This document shows, piece by piece, positions 25,756 through 33,129 of a stretch of 36,453 nucleotides of DNA (position 1 is its first letter; every line of letters starts with the position of its first letter). This stretch comes from an uncultured Bulleidia sp. (GTDB taxonomy: Bacteria; Bacillota_I; Bacilli_A; Erysipelotrichales; Erysipelotrichaceae). The translations under genes and the position numbers were made by a program. The DNA lies in NCBI GenBank assembly GCA_934754415.1, contig CAKVIS010000015.1, positions 1 through 36,453 on the forward strand. The letters run 5' to 3'. Under the pieces are notes generated by a model. The model did no database searches. It was not told the DNA's origin and saw nothing but the letters and a program-made list of their open reading frames with translations.

Positions 25756-26693
25756 TCCATATCCTCCACAGGAACTTGTATACCCGCCAGAATATCTCTG
25801 ATACTCTTTTCTACCTGTTTTGTACTTCCTGAATTGGATAATCTATGTGCCAGTACAGGAACACACATTTCCTGTACGTCTTCCGGAATCACAAACTCTC
25901 TTCCATTGACAGCAGCCTTTACCTGACTTGCCTGATACAGTGCAATAGCTCCTCGGGTAGAAACACCAGAGGTTAAAGTCGCAGAATTTCTTGTGGCAGT
26001 AATTATATGCATCATGTATTCTTTTACTTCCTGAGAAACACGTATGTCATGGAAAGTATTTTTCAACAGCTGTATCTCATTCAAAGATACTACTGGTTCC
26101 AGCTGTTTCAAAACATCAGCACCTGAAGATCTGGACATTACTTCCATTTCCTGCTCAGGTTGCATATATCCCATATGCAATTTCATAAAAAATCGATCCA
26201 TCTGTGCTTCAGGAAGAGGAAAAGTACCATAATTTTCCAATGGATTCTGTGTAGCCATCACCATAAACGGCTCTTCTTCCAGAAAAGTTTCACCATCCAC
26301 AGTAATCTGTTTTTCTTCCATTGCTTCAAGCAACGCAGATTGTGTTCTTGGTGTAGCTCTGTTGATTTCATCTGCTAAGACAATATTAGAAAACAAAGGT
26401 CCTTCTCTGAAGACAAACTCATTTGTTTTCTGGTTGTAAAAATGAATACCTGTCAGATCAGAAGGCATCAGATCAGGAGTAAACTGAATACGTTTAAATT
26501 TTGTTCCAAGAGTTTTAGAAAAACTTTTTAGCAACATGGTTTTACCTGTGCCTGGAACATCTTCAAGTAAAACATGTCCGCCACATATAAAAGAAATAAA
26601 AATATTTTCTATAATTTTCTCTTTACCAAGAATAACCCTGGAACAGTTGGTAATAACTTTCTTGTTACAATCTGCAAATAATTTCGCATCCAT
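25752..26693 (-). CDS. MoxR-type AAA+ ATPase
   Basis: A 313-residue AAA+ chaperone-like ATPase. Walker A is LEDVPGTGKTML (39-50), Walker B is VLADEINRATPRTQ, sensor 1 is MATQNP, and LPEAQMDRFFMKL and the C-terminal lid STRGAIALYQASQ are typical of the MoxR/RavA branch. It starts a three-gene coupled unit with DUF58 and a DUF4129-like membrane protein; such sets help mature or assemble partner proteins at the membrane. The ATG has AAGGAG upstream. Confidence 0.93.
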   Translation of the reverse strand: MDAKLFADCNKKVITNCSRVILGKEKIIENIFISFICGGHVLLEDVPGTGKTMLLKSFSKTLGTKFKRIQFTPDLMPSDLTGIHFYNQKTNEFVFREGPLFSNIVLADEINRATPRTQSALLEAMEEKQITVDGETFLEEEPFMVMATQNPLENYGTFPLPEAQMDRFFMKLHMGYMQPEQEMEVMSRSSGADVLKQLEPVVSLNEIQLLKNTFHDIRVSQEVKEYMMHIITATRNSATLTSGVSTRGAIALYQASQVKAAVNGREFVIPEDVQEMCVPVLAHRLSNSGSTKQVEKSIRDILAGIQVPVEDME

Positions 26694-26725
26694 ACTTTTT
26701 CTCCTTTTTTTAAATATGCCTAATT

Positions 26726-26731
26726 ATTATA
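26726..26731 (-). promoter_or_regulatory. Possible -10 element for moxR
   Basis: A perfect TATAAT on minus between the ptsI terminator and the moxR ATG; the -35 region is only a T-rich stretch, which overlaps the ptsI U-tract. Confidence 0.4.
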
Positions 26732-26749
26732 CAAATCTGCCTCAAATGC

Positions 26750-26775
26750 AAAAAAAACCTCTGTTTTCACAGAGG
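26750..26775 (-). terminator. Terminator of ptsI
   Basis: A 7-bp stem CCTCTGT/ACAGAGG (26758-26764 with 26769-26775) with a GAAA tetraloop on the minus strand and eight T (26750-26757). Confidence 0.9.
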
Positions 26776-26790
26776 CTTAGTTTACATAAA

Positions 26791-28500
26791 TTATGCCTTG
26801 ATACTTTCGTTAACCAATGCAACAACGTCATCCATTGTGTCCATTTCAACAGCCTTTTCAGCCATCTTCTGCATATCTGCATAGCTTAAGCCATTGATCA
26901 TCTTACGGGCACGTAAGATAGAAGTAGCACTCATGGAGAATTCATCCAGTCCAAGACCTAACAGCACAGGTGCAGCAAGCTCATCGCCTGCCATTTCTCC
27001 ACACATACCACACCATTTACCATTCTTATGAGCACCATCAATTGTCATCTTAACAAGACGTAAGATAGATGGGTTCAATGGCTGATAGAGATAAGATACA
27101 GGTTGAGACATTCTGTCTGCAGCCATAGAATACTGAATCAGGTCATTTGTTCCAATAGAGAAGAAATCTGCATATTTAGATAACTGATCAGCTAAAACAG
27201 CAGCTGCAGGGATTTCAATCATGCATCCCACTTCAACATCATCACCAACTTTTACACCTTCAGCAATGAGTTTTGCACGTTCTTCATCATAGAGACCTTT
27301 AGCTTCCTTAAATTCAGCAACAGTAGCAATCATAGGGAACATGATGCATAAGTGACCAAATGCAGAAGCACGTAATAATGCACGTAACTGCACTCTGAAG
27401 ATATCTTTTCTCATCAGGCAGAAACGAACAGCACGAACTCCTAAGAATGGGTTCATTTCTTCAGGGAATGTATAGTAGTTTAACTTCTTATCACCACCGA
27501 TATCCAATGTACGGATAACAACTGGTTTACCTTCCATTCCTTCCAGAACCTGCTTGTATGCAGCAAACTGTGTTTCTTCATCAGGGAAGTCATTTTCACT
27601 CTTCATATACAGGAATTCTGTACGGAACAGACCAACACCTTCACCGCCATTTTCGTTAACACCTTCAACATCTGCAGGAGAACCGATATTACCAACAAGT
27701 AATACTTTATGTCCGTCTGTAGATACAGATGGCTGATCCTTCATAGCTTTCAAAGCTTCTTTTTCCTTGGCAAATTCTTCTGCTTTAGCACTGTATTCAG
27801 CAACCTGTTCAGCAGTTGGGTTCAGGATAACTTCACCATTGATGGCATCCAGAATAACTTCATCACCATTATTTGCAGCATCAAGAATTCCTGTCACACC
27901 AACAACTGCAGGGATTTCCAGAGAACGTGCCATAATAGCAGAGTGGCTTGTACGTCCACCGATTTCTGTTGCAAAACCCTTAGCAAATTCTTTATTTAGA
28001 GAACCAGTATCAGATGGTGTTAAATCTTTAGCAACAATAACCACCGGTTCACTTAATGTTGCCAGGTTAGGAATTTCCTTACCTGTTAAGTTACATAATA
28101 ATCTGAAAGAGACGTCTTTAATATCTGCTGCTCTTCCTCTCATGTATTCATCGTCCATGCTTTCAAACATACCAACCATCATGTTGGAAACAGACTGAGC
28201 AGCAAATTCAGCATTTGTCTTACTGTTTCTGATTTCATCTTCAATCATATTACGATATTCCGGATCGTTAATCATCATTAAATGAGCATCAAAAATAGCC
28301 AGTTCTTCAGCTTTCAAACTCTTTGAAGCAACTTCTTTAATTTTTTCGATATCAGCTACTGTTTTTGTAAACGCAGCATCTAATTTAGCCAGTTCCTGAT
28401 CAGAATCAGCCTCGACTTGTTTAATGTCCAAAACAGGTTGAACAAGTTTGTACACTTTTGCAATCGCAATTCCTTGTGAAGCAGCAATTCCCTTAAGCAT
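26791..28500 (-). CDS. ptsI: PTS phosphoenolpyruvate--protein phosphotransferase (Enzyme I)
   Basis: Enzyme I, 569 residues, transfers phosphate from PEP to HPr to drive sugar uptake. The phosphorylated His is His186 in GGRTSHSAIMARSLEIPAVV, the PEP-binding domain has FRTEFLYM and DIGGDKKLNYY, and the C-terminal GMCGEMAGD holds the catalytic Cys. Full length. It overlaps the upstream ACP-like gene by 8 bp; ptsH, its usual partner, is not in the window. A terminator follows. Confidence 0.97.
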   Translation of the reverse strand: MLKGIAASQGIAIAKVYKLVQPVLDIKQVEADSDQELAKLDAAFTKTVADIEKIKEVASKSLKAEELAIFDAHLMMINDPEYRNMIEDEIRNSKTNAEFAAQSVSNMMVGMFESMDDEYMRGRAADIKDVSFRLLCNLTGKEIPNLATLSEPVVIVAKDLTPSDTGSLNKEFAKGFATEIGGRTSHSAIMARSLEIPAVVGVTGILDAANNGDEVILDAINGEVILNPTAEQVAEYSAKAEEFAKEKEALKAMKDQPSVSTDGHKVLLVGNIGSPADVEGVNENGGEGVGLFRTEFLYMKSENDFPDEETQFAAYKQVLEGMEGKPVVIRTLDIGGDKKLNYYTFPEEMNPFLGVRAVRFCLMRKDIFRVQLRALLRASAFGHLCIMFPMIATVAEFKEAKGLYDEERAKLIAEGVKVGDDVEVGCMIEIPAAAVLADQLSKYADFFSIGTNDLIQYSMAADRMSQPVSYLYQPLNPSILRLVKMTIDGAHKNGKWCGMCGEMAGDELAAPVLLGLGLDEFSMSATSILRARKMINGLSYADMQKMAEKAVEMDTMDDVVALVNESIKA

Positions 28501-28750
28501 TAGATAACTCCTCCTTAACGCATGTATCTAATTCATCTATAACATCCTGTAAACAACTCATTTCCCATATGGCATTCCGTGTAAAAACAACACCACATTC
28601 TCTTTCGATACGCATAAGAAAATCCACAATATCGTAAGAATCCATGTGAAGTTCTTCGAATGTAGTATACGAAGATATGCTCTGTATCTCAGGAGAATAC
28701 TCTCTGAGACATTCCAGCATCTTATCCAAGATGTATATAGAAGCTTTCAT
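28493..28750 (-). CDS. Acyl carrier protein-like protein
   Basis: An 85-residue ACP-like protein. The phosphopantetheine site is MDSYDIVDF with Ser38, preceded by the FEELH turn and followed by RIERECGVVFT (helix II-loop) and a LQDVIDEL helix typical of ACPs. A normal ACP has GxDSL; here it is MDSY. It is smaller in likeness than the main AcpP, so it may serve a special pathway or be a non-canonical carrier. It overlaps ptsI by 8 bp, and lies 19 bases after a small HTH-like gene. Whether it is modified by 4'-phosphopantetheine is not known. Confidence 0.72.
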   Translation of the reverse strand: MKASIYILDKMLECLREYSPEIQSISSYTTFEELHMDSYDIVDFLMRIERECGVVFTRNAIWEMSCLQDVIDELDTCVKEELSNA

Positions 28751-28769
28751 GCAACAATTTTATCATTGT

Positions 28770-29093
28770 TTACAGGTCAAGGCAACGAAGAAACTCAGTT
28801 ATTGCGATTCTTTTCAATCTGTAAAATGTAGATTTTGAGAAATATCCAAGATACCATTTTGAATCGGAAGGAAACAGATATTCATGTGTAATGATATGTC
28901 GTGTATCCGTTCCGCACATCCTTAAAGCCTCATCAACATAATCAATGTACTCCTTTGCTCCATCATACTTTCTGCTGTTGTCGTACACACTTCCATACAA
29001 CTCTTTTAAGTGTGCCTGCATTTTAGATGCCTTATACACCCTTCCAATCTCTTCCGCCATCTGGCATTCCTCTTCATAACTTCTCTTTTGCAT
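28770..29093 (-). CDS. Small protein with sigma-region-4/ArpU-like C-terminal helix
   Basis: A 107-residue charged soluble protein. The C-terminus YFSKSTFYRLKRIAITEFL resembles the recognition helix of ArpU/RinA-like or sigma-region-4 proteins. The whole looks like the small conserved family named MG284/MPN403 in Mollicutes and Erysipelotrichia, but this rests on memory of the tail pattern. The ATG has GGAGG upstream. It heads a run of three genes with the ACP-like gene and ptsI. Function is unknown; DNA binding is inference. Confidence 0.6.
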   Translation of the reverse strand: MQKRSYEEECQMAEEIGRVYKASKMQAHLKELYGSVYDNSRKYDGAKEYIDYVDEALRMCGTDTRHIITHEYLFPSDSKWYLGYFSKSTFYRLKRIAITEFLRCLDL

Positions 29094-29127
29094 AATGTCC
29101 TCCTTTTTCTGCTTGCTTTAATAAAGA

Positions 29128-29141
29128 GATAAGCGCTTTCA
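29128..29141 (-). promoter_or_regulatory. cre-like site
   Basis: The minus strand reads TGAAAGCGCTTATC, matching the CcpA catabolite-response pattern at 12 of 14 positions (the final two differ). It lies 35 bases before the start of the gene leading to ptsI. The rest of 29094-29321 is AT-rich with no clear gene. Confidence 0.3.
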
Positions 29142-29321
29142 TTTCCTTCAATGTATATATTCACATTATCTTTGCATTTTTCTCAAAAAAATAGCCAATT
29201 CCACAATTCATAGACAAAAAAGGCTCTAAATCAGTCAAAATTCTCACAAATCAGGAAATTCTCCAACTCTTTTACTTATGAGAAATGATTGTGTATACTA
29301 AAAATATTAAAGGAGAAATTC

Positions 29322-29972
29322 ATGAATACATCTGTTGATTCTTCACTTTCAAACAAAAGAATAGTCATTTCGCTCCTTCTCGGAGCTTCTGTACCAATAC
29401 TGGCGAAACTTATGAATATTTATGTAAAGCAAAAAGAAATATCCTTAATGGCTTCTTTCAATGTCATTGGCTGTATCTTAATGATGTATGACTGGAACCT
29501 GTTTGGAATTCATTACAACCGTTCCAAAAAAGATATGCGCACAACTGTTCTGTATACAATTATTGGCATACTATTTATTGGACTACTTGTAACACTGAAC
29601 TCTAATTTCTTTCATGCTTTACTCATCATTCCAAAAGAAATCACACTCACCTCCTACGGATATGCAAGACCGGCAATGCTACTGGGATATAGCTTTGTCC
29701 AATCCTTCCTTGTCAATATTCTGTATAAATGTCTTACTGACAAATGTACTGTTCAGGGAAAAGAATTACAGACCATTCTGATTACAAGTTTTGTATTTGG
29801 ATTTGCCTATTTAATTGCTTTTATACCGTTCAGCCCTATGGTGTGGTTCAGAACATATCTGTATAACCTGTTATTAATCGCCATCATGTCCTACCTGTAT
29901 AATCAGTCACACTCCCTGGTGCCGGGATGTCTTGCCATGGGATTTGTATATTTACTATGTATGTTCCTATAA
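29322..29972 (+). CDS. Membrane protein, probably degenerate CPBP-like
   Basis: A 216-residue protein with about six hydrophobic helices. Overall layout and the ending SHSLVPGCLAMGFVYLL resemble CPBP intramembrane proteases (the 'abortive infection/CAAX' type), but the EExxxR and FxxxH catalytic motifs are not there: the matching places read NILYKCLTDK and FVFGFAYL. So it would be inactive as a protease or belongs elsewhere. The ATG at 29322 has AAAGGAG 7-8 bases upstream; an upstream in-frame GTG is rejected. It lies alone on plus. Confidence 0.55.
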   Translation: MNTSVDSSLSNKRIVISLLLGASVPILAKLMNIYVKQKEISLMASFNVIGCILMMYDWNLFGIHYNRSKKDMRTTVLYTIIGILFIGLLVTLNSNFFHALLIIPKEITLTSYGYARPAMLLGYSFVQSFLVNILYKCLTDKCTVQGKELQTILITSFVFGFAYLIAFIPFSPMVWFRTYLYNLLLIAIMSYLYNQSHSLVPGCLAMGFVYLLCMFL

Positions 29973-30005
29973 AAAAAGAATCCGAAAATTCATTCCGGAT
30001 TCTTT
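29971..30005 (-). terminator. Bidirectional terminator between the CPBP-like gene and hpf
   Basis: A 10-bp stem (29975-29984 with 29996-30005) with seven T on the minus strand after hpf and a T-rich tail on the plus side; convergent genes share it. Confidence 0.85.
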
Positions 30006-30012
30006 CTTTTGA

Positions 30013-30549
30013 TTATTCAGCAGGATCAACTTCAATTAATCCATAAGTGCCATCAGATCTCTTATAAGTGACAGCGATTTTCTTAGATTCATCATCAGTG
30101 TAGATGTAAAAATCATGATTACTCAATTCCATCTGCATGATAGCTTCATCAAGATCCATAATATCTGCTGTAATTGTCTTTGTCTTAACAGGAACTGTCT
30201 CAGCTTCTTCTTTTGCAATATCTTCAGTGACAAAAGATGTTGCAAGATGTTCTCTGTGTCTTCTGGATAATCTTGTCTTTTGACGACGAATCTGATCTTC
30301 CAGCTTATCGATAGCGAGATCAACTGCAGCATAGAAATCATCATTAACGACTTCAGTACGCAGAATTCCAATCTTTGTAGGAATTGTTACTTCTACTTTC
30401 TGTGAATTTGGATACACTCTTGCAACAACTCTTGCAATGGTATTCGGATCGATTAATAAGTATTTATCCAGTGTGGATAATTTTGCTTCAATCTTCTCCT
30501 TCATTGCTGGTGTAACCGTAATGTTCTTCCCAATAATTTCAAACCGCAT
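30013..30549 (-). CDS. hpf: Ribosome hibernation promoting factor, long form
   Basis: A 178-residue long HPF: an N-terminal ribosome-binding domain (MRFEIIGKNITVTPAMKE start, DDFYAAVDLAIDKLEDQIRRQ middle) and a C-terminal dimerisation domain (about 118-175, ending in KRSDGTYGLIEVDP) that forms 100S ribosomes. Complete. It has AGGAGG before the ATG and a weak extended -10 element; ends at a bidirectional terminator. Confidence 0.95.
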   Translation of the reverse strand: MRFEIIGKNITVTPAMKEKIEAKLSTLDKYLLIDPNTIARVVARVYPNSQKVEVTIPTKIGILRTEVVNDDFYAAVDLAIDKLEDQIRRQKTRLSRRHREHLATSFVTEDIAKEEAETVPVKTKTITADIMDLDEAIMQMELSNHDFYIYTDDESKKIAVTYKRSDGTYGLIEVDPAE

Positions 30550-30567
30550 ATTCGTACCTCCTTATTC

Positions 30568-30576
30568 TGTATACCA
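30568..30576 (-). promoter_or_regulatory. Possible extended -10 element for hpf
   Basis: TGG-TATACA on the minus strand, about 20 bases before the hpf ATG. No good -35 element is seen. Confidence 0.35.
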
Positions 30577-30668
30577 TATAGCGGACAATTGTATGATAAA
30601 AACAACGTAGTTAAAATTATATTATTGTCTACCTCTCTCCTTACTTATAGTATACCCGATTACGAACA

Positions 30669-32135
30669 TTATTCCACTATTTTCTTAAGCCATGCATACA
30701 CAACTGTCATAGCATATGTATCCATTCCGCAATACTTTTTCAGGTTCTCAACAATCTCCTGTTTGTTCTCTATATTCTCTTCATTATCCAGGTGTCTCCA
30801 TTGGAAAACAGCATCCATACCTTTATTAATATCCAAATCCAGATAGCTCTTATCGTTCATCATAGCCATGATTTTTTTCAAAGACCACTGGCCTTCCATT
30901 CTTGTATCATACACAGCACCTGTAATAAAAGGAATTTGTAAATCTTCCATACGTTCATAAATATTCATCAGTTGTGAAGCATACTGCGGAAACTGTTCAG
31001 CCATTTCCATCAAACGGATTTTTTCTGCACCTTCAGCGTTATACGCAACTACCGTACCTGAAGTACAGGTATCTTTTAAAAGCCCCTGAATCAGTGCTTC
31101 TCTGTCATCGTGTATGGATAAAAATACAGAATGCGTCATTGTACCATCTTCCTTCAAAACATGAATGGAATACTCAAACGGCAACACATCATATGGTTTC
31201 ATACCAGGATATGGCGGAATGGCAAATCTTTCCCACTCAAAATCAAGAAAGGTAACAGGATAATGCACTCTGTCCAACCAGGATTTCAAGGCCAGCCTGT
31301 CAGCAAAAAAACCATTATTTTTATCTGCCATGATTTCAGCATATTGCATTCTGGACCCTTCGATTCTTTCTGAATCCACATCCTTTAAGTACAGCTTCCC
31401 TTCCTGATACATCGCATATTTATTCTGACTGCTGGAAAGAGTCAGAATAGAGTTACACGGCAGCTTCTCATTTTCAGGAAAGCAGGTATCAAAATACAGA
31501 CACTTTTTATGTGAAGAACACTTACTGGTTCTTTCAGGGACACCCGGATTTCGTCCTTCAGACGCTTTCATTTCCTGCAATACAACATCCGGATCCAAGC
31601 TGTATTTTTTTACTGCATCAGCAATACGTATGGAAGGATGATTATTTTTATTGTAGAAACAATCTGTAAGAACAAATAGCTGTTTTACATCCAGCTCTTC
31701 CTCACGGACATACTCGGCATTCAGATGCAATATTTTCATATTCTTTACATGAATACCATTATGTTCCAGAACCCATATGGTCAAAGCATAGAAAGTACTG
31801 TCATCATTGTGTGGATATAACCCAACAAAAAGAAAATATACTTCCCATCCCCCATCGACTTTATGCAGAAAAGGAACTTTCACTCTTAAATCATGGTATT
31901 CAAATCTGGCTTTCACCAGCCATTCATATTCTTTTACAGCTTCTAAAGCTACTGAAGGCTCATCTCCTCTTTTTCCTAAAAAATAAGAGGAAATTCCAAG
32001 TCTTTCTGCAGCAAGCAGACTCACTTCATCATCTATGCGTACAAAAGGATTGAATACAGTCTTTTCCTTCTGTTTCTCATAAGCATATAAAAACGGGCAA
32101 CGTATATATTTTTTATAATCAGATATGTGATACAT
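30669..32135 (-). CDS. DUF2779 protein with Cas4-like and DEDD-exonuclease-like parts
   Basis: A 488-residue soluble protein of the DUF2779 family. The N-terminal part starts YKKYIRCPFLYAYEK with Cys13 and, at the end of that region, has Cys206, Cys212 and Cys218 (SKCSSHKKCLYFDTC), four cysteines placed as in iron-sulphur Cas4/AddB-type nucleases, although the PD-(D/E)xK residues are not clear. The C-terminal part has TFLDFEWERFAIPPYPG (Asp298, Glu300), VAYNAEGAEK and YCGMDTYAM (Asp472), the acidic pattern of DEDD 3'-5' exonucleases. Function in the cell is unknown; a repair or RNA-processing nuclease is plausible. Ribosome binding site is weak (AAGAAGAG). Confidence 0.75.
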   Translation of the reverse strand: MYHISDYKKYIRCPFLYAYEKQKEKTVFNPFVRIDDEVSLLAAERLGISSYFLGKRGDEPSVALEAVKEYEWLVKARFEYHDLRVKVPFLHKVDGGWEVYFLFVGLYPHNDDSTFYALTIWVLEHNGIHVKNMKILHLNAEYVREEELDVKQLFVLTDCFYNKNNHPSIRIADAVKKYSLDPDVVLQEMKASEGRNPGVPERTSKCSSHKKCLYFDTCFPENEKLPCNSILTLSSSQNKYAMYQEGKLYLKDVDSERIEGSRMQYAEIMADKNNGFFADRLALKSWLDRVHYPVTFLDFEWERFAIPPYPGMKPYDVLPFEYSIHVLKEDGTMTHSVFLSIHDDREALIQGLLKDTCTSGTVVAYNAEGAEKIRLMEMAEQFPQYASQLMNIYERMEDLQIPFITGAVYDTRMEGQWSLKKIMAMMNDKSYLDLDINKGMDAVFQWRHLDNEENIENKQEIVENLKKYCGMDTYAMTVVYAWLKKIVE

Positions 32136-32158
32136 GTATAACTCTTCTTTCAGTGGCT

Positions 32159-32167
32159 ATTATAACA
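32159..32167 (-). promoter_or_regulatory. Extended -10 promoter for the DUF2779 gene
   Basis: TGT-TATAAT on the minus strand, 24 bases before the start codon, directly after the hairpin that follows the ROK kinase gene. Confidence 0.5.
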
Positions 32168-32193
32168 CAAGGGCCGGCTTTCACCGACCCTTG
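32168..32193 (-). terminator. Hairpin after the ROK kinase gene
   Basis: A 10-bp stem (32168-32177 with 32184-32193, one wobble) 12 bases past the stop. It lacks a T-run on the minus strand, running instead into the next promoter, so its strength is uncertain. Confidence 0.55.
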
Positions 32194-32205
32194 TATTGTA
32201 TTTAC

Positions 32206-33108
32206 TTAAAGACCTGCACTTTTTGGCAACATTGCTGCACCAACAATTCCAGGTTCCTCCAGTTTGGAAATCACAAATGGTGTATCTCTGACCGCTTCAT
32301 GAGAGTATGCTTTGAAGTTTTCAATAACTCCAGGAAGGAACTTGTCCGCACTCTTTGTCATTCCACCGCCAATAATAAACATATCCGGATCACATACACA
32401 TGCTACAGTAGCAAAATATTGACCAAGATCCTGTTCCATCTGTGCAACAATTTTCTGTGCTTTCTCTTCACCTTCAACAGCTTTATCAAAAACTACTCCT
32501 GCATGAGGAATTTCAGCTTCACCATAAGCCTCTCTCCCCTTACGTACAATAGCTGTGCCGCTTGCCTCATTTTCAATAGCACCGACATTCAGATAATTGA
32601 CCTTTTCACGATTACGGTCAATTACAATATTAGCAACTTCACCGCCAAATCCATGCTTACCAGAAACTGTCTTGCCATTCACCACAAGAACTCCACCAAT
32701 ACCTGTGGAAATAGTAGTATAGAATACAACATCCAGTCCTTTACCTGCACCTACAAGAGCTTCTGCAAGACCTGCCACATTAGCATCATTATCCAAAAAT
32801 GCAGGCAATCCGAATTCCTTCTCCAGTTCTTTTGCAAAAGGATATCCTTTAAATCCTGGAAGATTTGTAGCCAGTACCATGGTACCTGCTTTTGTGTCTA
32901 CTGGTCCAGGTACACCTACTCCAATACCTTTTGCTTCATTCCATCCAGGAATTTCACGAACCATTTCCTTCAGATTCGCCATTACTTTTGCAGGTCCTTC
33001 CGTTCCATAAGAAGGTCCCTTCACCTGCGCAAGGACTTTTCCATCCTCACTTATTTTTGCAACACGCACATTTGTGCCGCCCAAATCAATTCCGATATAG
33101 GTTTTCAT
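32206..33108 (-). CDS. ROK family sugar kinase (glucokinase-like)
   Basis: A 300-residue ROK kinase that likely phosphorylates glucose or a related sugar. The phosphate loop is IGIDLGGTNVRVAK, the sugar-site LDNDANVAGLAEA and TTISTGIGGVLVVNGK are present. Unusually, the zinc-site of ROK proteins (GH...CxCGxxGC) is missing: the region reads GGEVANIVIDRNREKVNY and then GAIENEASG, with no Cys. The ATG at 33108 has GGAGG upstream; a longer TTG/CTG-type start is rejected. It follows rimO by 21 bases. Confidence 0.85.
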   Translation of the reverse strand: MKTYIGIDLGGTNVRVAKISEDGKVLAQVKGPSYGTEGPAKVMANLKEMVREIPGWNEAKGIGVGVPGPVDTKAGTMVLATNLPGFKGYPFAKELEKEFGLPAFLDNDANVAGLAEALVGAGKGLDVVFYTTISTGIGGVLVVNGKTVSGKHGFGGEVANIVIDRNREKVNYLNVGAIENEASGTAIVRKGREAYGEAEIPHAGVVFDKAVEGEEKAQKIVAQMEQDLGQYFATVACVCDPDMFIIGGGMTKSADKFLPGVIENFKAYSHEAVRDTPFVISKLEEPGIVGAAMLPKSAGL

Positions 33109-33129
33109 ACTCTCCTCCTGTTCTAACAA

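Noticed and set aside
32134..33126. Long plus-strand ORF (about 330 codons) opposite the ROK kinase
   Set aside because: Composition rich in Cys, Ser, Phe and Asn with no motif; it is the antisense shadow of the ROK kinase gene, whose motifs are clear.
33109..33129. Upstream non-ATG start for the ROK kinase
   Set aside because: The ATG at 33108 has a strong ribosome binding site, which the longer form would contain inside its coding region.
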